Positions 23,344-26,219 of a DNA stretch of 26,219 nucleotides are shown here, piece after piece (positions within the stretch are counted from its first letter, which is position 1; every line of letters starts with the position of its first letter). Source of the stretch: JBCBKL01 sp038521825. Its GTDB lineage: Bacteria; Pseudomonadota; Alphaproteobacteria; Rhodobacterales; Rhodobacteraceae. Position numbers and translations under genes: made by a program. The stretch lies in the NCBI GenBank assembly GCA_038521825.1, contig JBCBKL010000037.1, forward strand, positions 1-26,219. The letters run 5' to 3'. The notes beneath the pieces were generated by a model, which saw nothing but the letters and a program-made list of their open reading frames with translations, was not told where the DNA came from and did not search any database.

Positions 23344-24582
23344 TCAAGCGGCCGTTCGGGCAGCGGCGAAGGCTGGGCTCTGCACCACACCCCGGTCAAA
23401 AAGATCGGCGATTTCGGCGCTGTCGAGGCCAGCAACATCCGCCAAGACCTCCTCCGTATTTGCACCCAGGGCCGGCGCGGGAGCCGGCGACAACCGCTCG
23501 TGCGCCGAAAAGGTCGCGGGATGGCCCGGGACGGGGTACGAGCCGACGCCGGGCTGGAGCACCTGCTTAAACATCGGGTTCTGCACCGACATGTCCGGGT
23601 CTTCGGCCATGGCCTGCCGGGTTGTCCGGAACTCCGACCAGGTCATCCCCGCATTATTGAACTCATCCGCAAAATCCGCAACGCTGCGCGCAGCGAACCA
23701 AGGCGCTAGGATCTCGGTGATCTCGTGGCGCAACCGCCAGCGATTGCCCTCGTCCGCCAGCGATATACCATGGCGCGCTTCAAGCGCGGCCATTTGGGTT
23801 TCTGTGCCGGTTGCCCAGACCAACCCGCGCCACTGACGATCTGTCAGCCCGATGACCATGACACGACGCCCGTCAGCACACAGAAAATCTTGTCCGTAGG
23901 CTCCATAGAGTGCATTGCCCGACTTCGTGCGATCTGTTGGACTAAGCGCGGCATCGGCAATCATCCCGAGATGACCGACCGCCGCCGCGGCAACATCCTT
24001 GAGCGCAATCTCGACCTCCTGCCCTGTTCCTTCGCGCAATCTCTGCCGCTCCGCCGCGAGCAGGGCCGAAACACACATGTTGCCGGCGATCAGATCCCAT
24101 GCTGGCAGAGCGTGGGCGACAGGCTCAGTCGAGCCGGTCTCGCCAGTGATGTGCGGAATGCCCAAAGCAGGATTGACTGTATAGTCCACCTGCGGGCGAC
24201 CGTGACGATCGCCGTTGAGGGTGACCATGATCAGGTCTTTGCGATGCGCACTGAGGCTCTCGTAGTCCATCCACCCGCGGACACGCAGGTTGGTCAGGAA
24301 AAGACCCGCATCTTTGCCCGGCGCTGTCACGACCCGGGTGATCAGTTCCCGTCCCTCCGGCGATTTCATGTTCACCGCGATCGATTTCTTGCCCTTGTTC
24401 ATGCCGGCCCAGAACAGGCTATGACCGTTGGGCGCCAGCGGCCAGCGCCCCGCATCAAGACCGCCACCGATGCGATCAAAGCGGATCACCTCGGCCCCCA
24501 TTTGCGCCAGTGTCATCCCAGCGAGAGGTACGGCGACAAAGGCTGACCCCTCGACAACGCGCATCCCTTCTAGAACAGTCAT
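23344..24582 (-). CDS. mct: Family III CoA transferase, mesaconyl-CoA C1-C4 CoA transferase-like
   Basis: 412 aa, CaiB/BaiF (family III) fold, cytoplasmic. The N-terminus GMRVVEGSAFVAVPLAGMTL, the segments FWAGMNKGKKSIAVNM, LIMVTLNG, VDYTVNPALGIPHITG, LPAWDLIAG and FNNAGMTWSEFRT closely resemble, from memory, Chloroflexus Mct (2-methylfumaryl-CoA isomerase), which moves CoA intramolecularly between the C1 and C4 carboxyls of mesaconate. D163 in AWDLIAG is the likely catalytic aspartate. The start codon overlaps the stop of the upstream hydratase gene by 4 nt, so translation is coupled. That pairing is the strongest support for the Mct call. Other CoA transferases for C4-C5 diacids remain possible. 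Confidence 0.8.
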   Translation of the reverse strand: MTVLEGMRVVEGSAFVAVPLAGMTLAQMGAEVIRFDRIGGGLDAGRWPLAPNGHSLFWAGMNKGKKSIAVNMKSPEGRELITRVVTAPGKDAGLFLTNLRVRGWMDYESLSAHRKDLIMVTLNGDRHGRPQVDYTVNPALGIPHITGETGSTEPVAHALPAWDLIAGNMCVSALLAAERQRLREGTGQEVEIALKDVAAAAVGHLGMIADAALSPTDRTKSGNALYGAYGQDFLCADGRRVMVIGLTDRQWRGLVWATGTETQMAALEARHGISLADEGNRWRLRHEITEILAPWFAARSVADFADEFNNAGMTWSEFRTTRQAMAEDPDMSVQNPMFKQVLQPGVGSYPVPGHPATFSAHERLSPAPAPALGANTEEVLADVAGLDSAEIADLFDRGVVQSPAFAAARTAA

Positions 24583-25412
24583 ACGGTCTCCTCCCAGATA
24601 GCTGTGGCCTGCATGCCCTGATGTCCGTCCTGCCCGGCAAAGAGCGACAGGCCGCCCTCTTCCTCAACCATCGCGATCTGCAAATCCGTGCCGCAGAAAA
24701 GCGGGTGCACGCTACGGAAATGGAAATGATCGGGCGCGCGGCCTTTGTGCCGCGCCGCGGCGCGCAGCAATAGTGAGGCTTGCAGAGGGCCGTGAACCAC
24801 CAAACCGGGATAGTGCTCCACGTCCCGCGCATAGGGCAGGTCATAGTGGATCCGATGGGCATTGAAGGTCAGCGCCGAATAACGAAACAGCAGCGGCTCG
24901 GTCACCGGGACGGTCTCGCAACTGTCAGGTAGGGGCCGTTTCTTGGGCGGCACATATGTTTTTGGCATTTCAAGATAGACGATGTCCTGCCGTTCTTCGA
25001 CGGCGAGCCCGGACGCGCCATAGATGGCGTGATCAACTGTCACCAATACCATCGGTCCGGCAGCGCCATTTTTCTCTACGATGCTGCGAACGGATGAGCG
25101 GCGCTCCAGCCGCTCACCCACGCGTATCGCCGAGCGGATGCGAAGTGCGCCGCCCGCCCACATTCTCCGGTCGAGTCGAACCGGTGGCAACAAACCTCCA
25201 AGCCGGGGGTGACCGTCGCGCGACAATTCTGTCATCGGACTGAGTGGTGGAAAGGCACACCAGTGCCAAGAGGGCGCGATCGGATCACCAAAGGCGGGTA
25301 CAGAATCGCCGCTTCCGAGGGTCGCGTGTAACTGAGCGGCAAGTTGTGCAGAGACGCCACCGACCTCACAACCCGTGCGGCCTTCCCACGCTGTCAGGTT
25401 AATTTGGTCCAT
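24579..25412 (-). CDS. meh: FAS1-like/HTD2-type dehydratase, mesaconyl-C4-CoA hydratase-like
   Basis: 277 aa, double hot-dog fold hydratase. The C-terminal half holds the motif YSALTFNAHRIHYDLPYAR followed by YPGLVVHGPLQASLL, typical of FAS1-like dehydratases and of Meh (3-methylfumaryl-CoA hydratase), which converts mesaconyl-C4-CoA to (S)-citramalyl-CoA. ATG 25412 with GGAGGAG just upstream. It overlaps the CoA transferase by 4 nt, the same two consecutive steps as in the 3-hydroxypropionate bicycle. No citramalyl-CoA lyase is in the window. An itaconyl-CoA hydratase role, giving the same product, is a fair alternative. Confidence 0.78.
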   Translation of the reverse strand: MDQINLTAWEGRTGCEVGGVSAQLAAQLHATLGSGDSVPAFGDPIAPSWHWCAFPPLSPMTELSRDGHPRLGGLLPPVRLDRRMWAGGALRIRSAIRVGERLERRSSVRSIVEKNGAAGPMVLVTVDHAIYGASGLAVEERQDIVYLEMPKTYVPPKKRPLPDSCETVPVTEPLLFRYSALTFNAHRIHYDLPYARDVEHYPGLVVHGPLQASLLLRAAARHKGRAPDHFHFRSVHPLFCGTDLQIAMVEEEGGLSLFAGQDGHQGMQATAIWEETV

Positions 25413-25473
25413 TGTCTCCTCCCGCGATAATTGCAGGAGGATGAGGGGAAATCAAAAAAAATCAAGCGTTTTT

Positions 25474-25513
25474 AATGGCTTAGCTGAATACCGTCGTATA
25501 CATCAAAGCCATT
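25474..25513. promoter_or_regulatory. 40-bp nested palindrome upstream of the hydratase/CoA-transferase operon
   Basis: Outer arms AATGGCTT (25474-25481) and AAGCCATT (25506-25513) and inner arms ATAC and GTAT (25488-25491, 25496-25499) share one centre, with 6-nt spacers on both sides. The centre lies about 80 nt upstream of the hydratase ATG. The symmetry suggests a binding site for a dimeric regulator. It has no T-tract and lies ahead of the operon, so a terminator is unlikely. The regulator is not encoded in the window. Confidence 0.5.
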
Positions 25514-25665
25514 GCTGCAGTCGCGAAAAATTGATGCCCTTTGAAAACGCGATGTTTTCCCAAGATCATTTCGCAGGTGCAGCGAGACAGAAATCGGTCT
25601 GAATCAGTGAGGAGAATGAGCCGGGATCAGCGGCGAACCGCCCTCAGGCCCACTCTCCGGATGTT

Positions 25666-26046
25666 CTAAAGCAGCGCATAAGCCATCATGATCATGCCGA
25701 CAAAACCCGCAATCCAGGCCCCCGACCTGACAACCGGCACGGCGAGCATATAAAGCGGGATATAGGCGATCCGGGCCACGACAAAGAGCTGCGCGCCCAG
25801 CAGAGCAAGCGATTGATCCGCGCCTTCGACGACCATCGCCAGAATCCCAAGGGCGAGAAACGGCGCGAGGCTTTCTGAAAAGTTGCGGTGTGCCCGGGCC
25901 GCTCGACCGTGCATGGCCTGTGCGTCAGGTTCATCATCCCGGCTGCCGAGATAGCCGCCAAGCCCCATCTCCGAGACAGTAAAAAACGACGGTAAGAAAA
26001 GGCCCAGCGTGTAAACGACAAGGCCTAACAAGATCCACGTAAGCAT
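25666..26046 (-). CDS. MAPEG-family membrane protein
   Basis: 126 aa with four predicted membrane helices. MAPEG features are visible: a polar stretch after helix 1 with HGRAARAHRNFSESLAPFLA (the family's R-A-x-x-N-x-x-E motif), then VVARIAYIPLYMLAVPVVRSG. Bacterial MAPEG proteins are small inner-membrane proteins, some with glutathione transferase or peroxidase activity, most uncharacterised. ATG 26046 preceded by AAGGGGGG. It is probably its own transcription unit, downstream of the terminator at 26139-26164, with 253 nt separating it from the hydratase gene. Confidence 0.85.
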   Translation of the reverse strand: MLTWILLGLVVYTLGLFLPSFFTVSEMGLGGYLGSRDDEPDAQAMHGRAARAHRNFSESLAPFLALGILAMVVEGADQSLALLGAQLFVVARIAYIPLYMLAVPVVRSGAWIAGFVGMIMMAYALL

Positions 26047-26138
26047 CAGTCCCCCCTTTAGTCATCAGATGCGCGGGCTAGGCTAGTGCAGCGACGCCGG
26101 GATTTGGAGAGACAAAACAACAAGAAGCCGTGACCGAC

Positions 26139-26164
26139 AAAAAAGACGGGCATTGTTGCCCGCC
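26139..26164 (-). terminator. Intrinsic terminator downstream of the gene entering from the right
   Basis: The minus-strand RNA forms GGCGGGCA/TGCCCGTC (one G-U pair, 4-nt loop, 26145-26164) followed by TTTTTT. It lies 38 nt after the stop at 26202-26204. A weaker T-rich run on the plus side could make it bidirectional. Confidence 0.88.
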
Positions 26165-26201
26165 TTTGTTGTTGGTATGTGACGCGTTGCGTCTGTGGCG
26201 C

Positions 26202-26219
26202 TTACTCGGTGATTTTGGA
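26202..26219 (-). CDS. tuf: C-terminal end of a gene, probably a second EF-Tu copy
   Basis: Only five codons and a TAA are inside the window: S-K-I-T-E-stop. The end VSKI-x-E is typical, from memory, of alphaproteobacterial EF-Tu, and a tuf copy upstream of tRNA-Trp-secE-nusG is the usual arrangement in this group. Five residues alone cannot prove identity, so position carries most of the weight. Confidence 0.5.
   Translation of the reverse strand, partial: SKITE

Noticed and set aside
1..26219. CRISPR arrays, prophage genes, toxin-antitoxin or defence systems
   Set aside because: No regularly spaced repeats, integrases, phage structural genes or defence-type proteins were found in any frame.

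Overview
The window comes from a GC-rich alphaproteobacterium, most likely the Rhodobacterales (Roseobacter group). The clues are the RpoB/RpoC/EF-G sequences, an alphaproteobacterial L10-leader sequence, a TTGACA/TATACG promoter, and a degenerate VPLPA-CTERM-like tail. Nearly everything is on the minus strand, so the transcriptional order runs from high to low coordinates.

In reading order (right to left): the last codons of a gene that is probably a second tuf copy (26202-26219) and its terminator; a MAPEG membrane protein; a two-gene CoA-metabolism operon resembling mesaconyl-CoA C1-C4 CoA transferase and mesaconyl-C4-CoA hydratase, with a nested palindrome upstream; tRNA-Trp(CCA); a 193-aa membrane protein of unknown function; secE; nusG. 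A 1.5-kb scar follows, holding an IS3-family transposase tail and a decayed secreted-protein gene. Next come rplK-rplA with their own terminator, then a secreted molybdopterin-oxidoreductase-fold protein and a hybrid histidine kinase, then rplJ-rplL behind an L10-leader-like RNA. A hairpin-rich spacer leads to rpoB, a 62-aa membrane protein and rpoC (terminated at 6052-6080). Then comes a small accessory block (rhamnosyltransferase-like protein, DMT transporter, second rhamnosyltransferase-like protein), and finally the str operon rpsL-rpsG-fusA-tuf, which runs off the left end.

Most of the window is therefore the conserved transcription/translation supercluster (tuf-secE-nusG-rplKAJL-rpoBC-rpsLG-fusA-tuf). 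Its interest lies in the breaks in that order: the CoA-transferase/hydratase pair, the IS/pseudogene scar between nusG and rplK, the sensor kinase pair between rplA and rplJ, the tiny gene between rpoB and rpoC, and the glycosyltransferase/exporter block between rpoC and rpsL. Terminators and promoter candidates at these breaks suggest that the ancestral long operon is now several transcription units. I see no CRISPR array, prophage or obvious new defence system.
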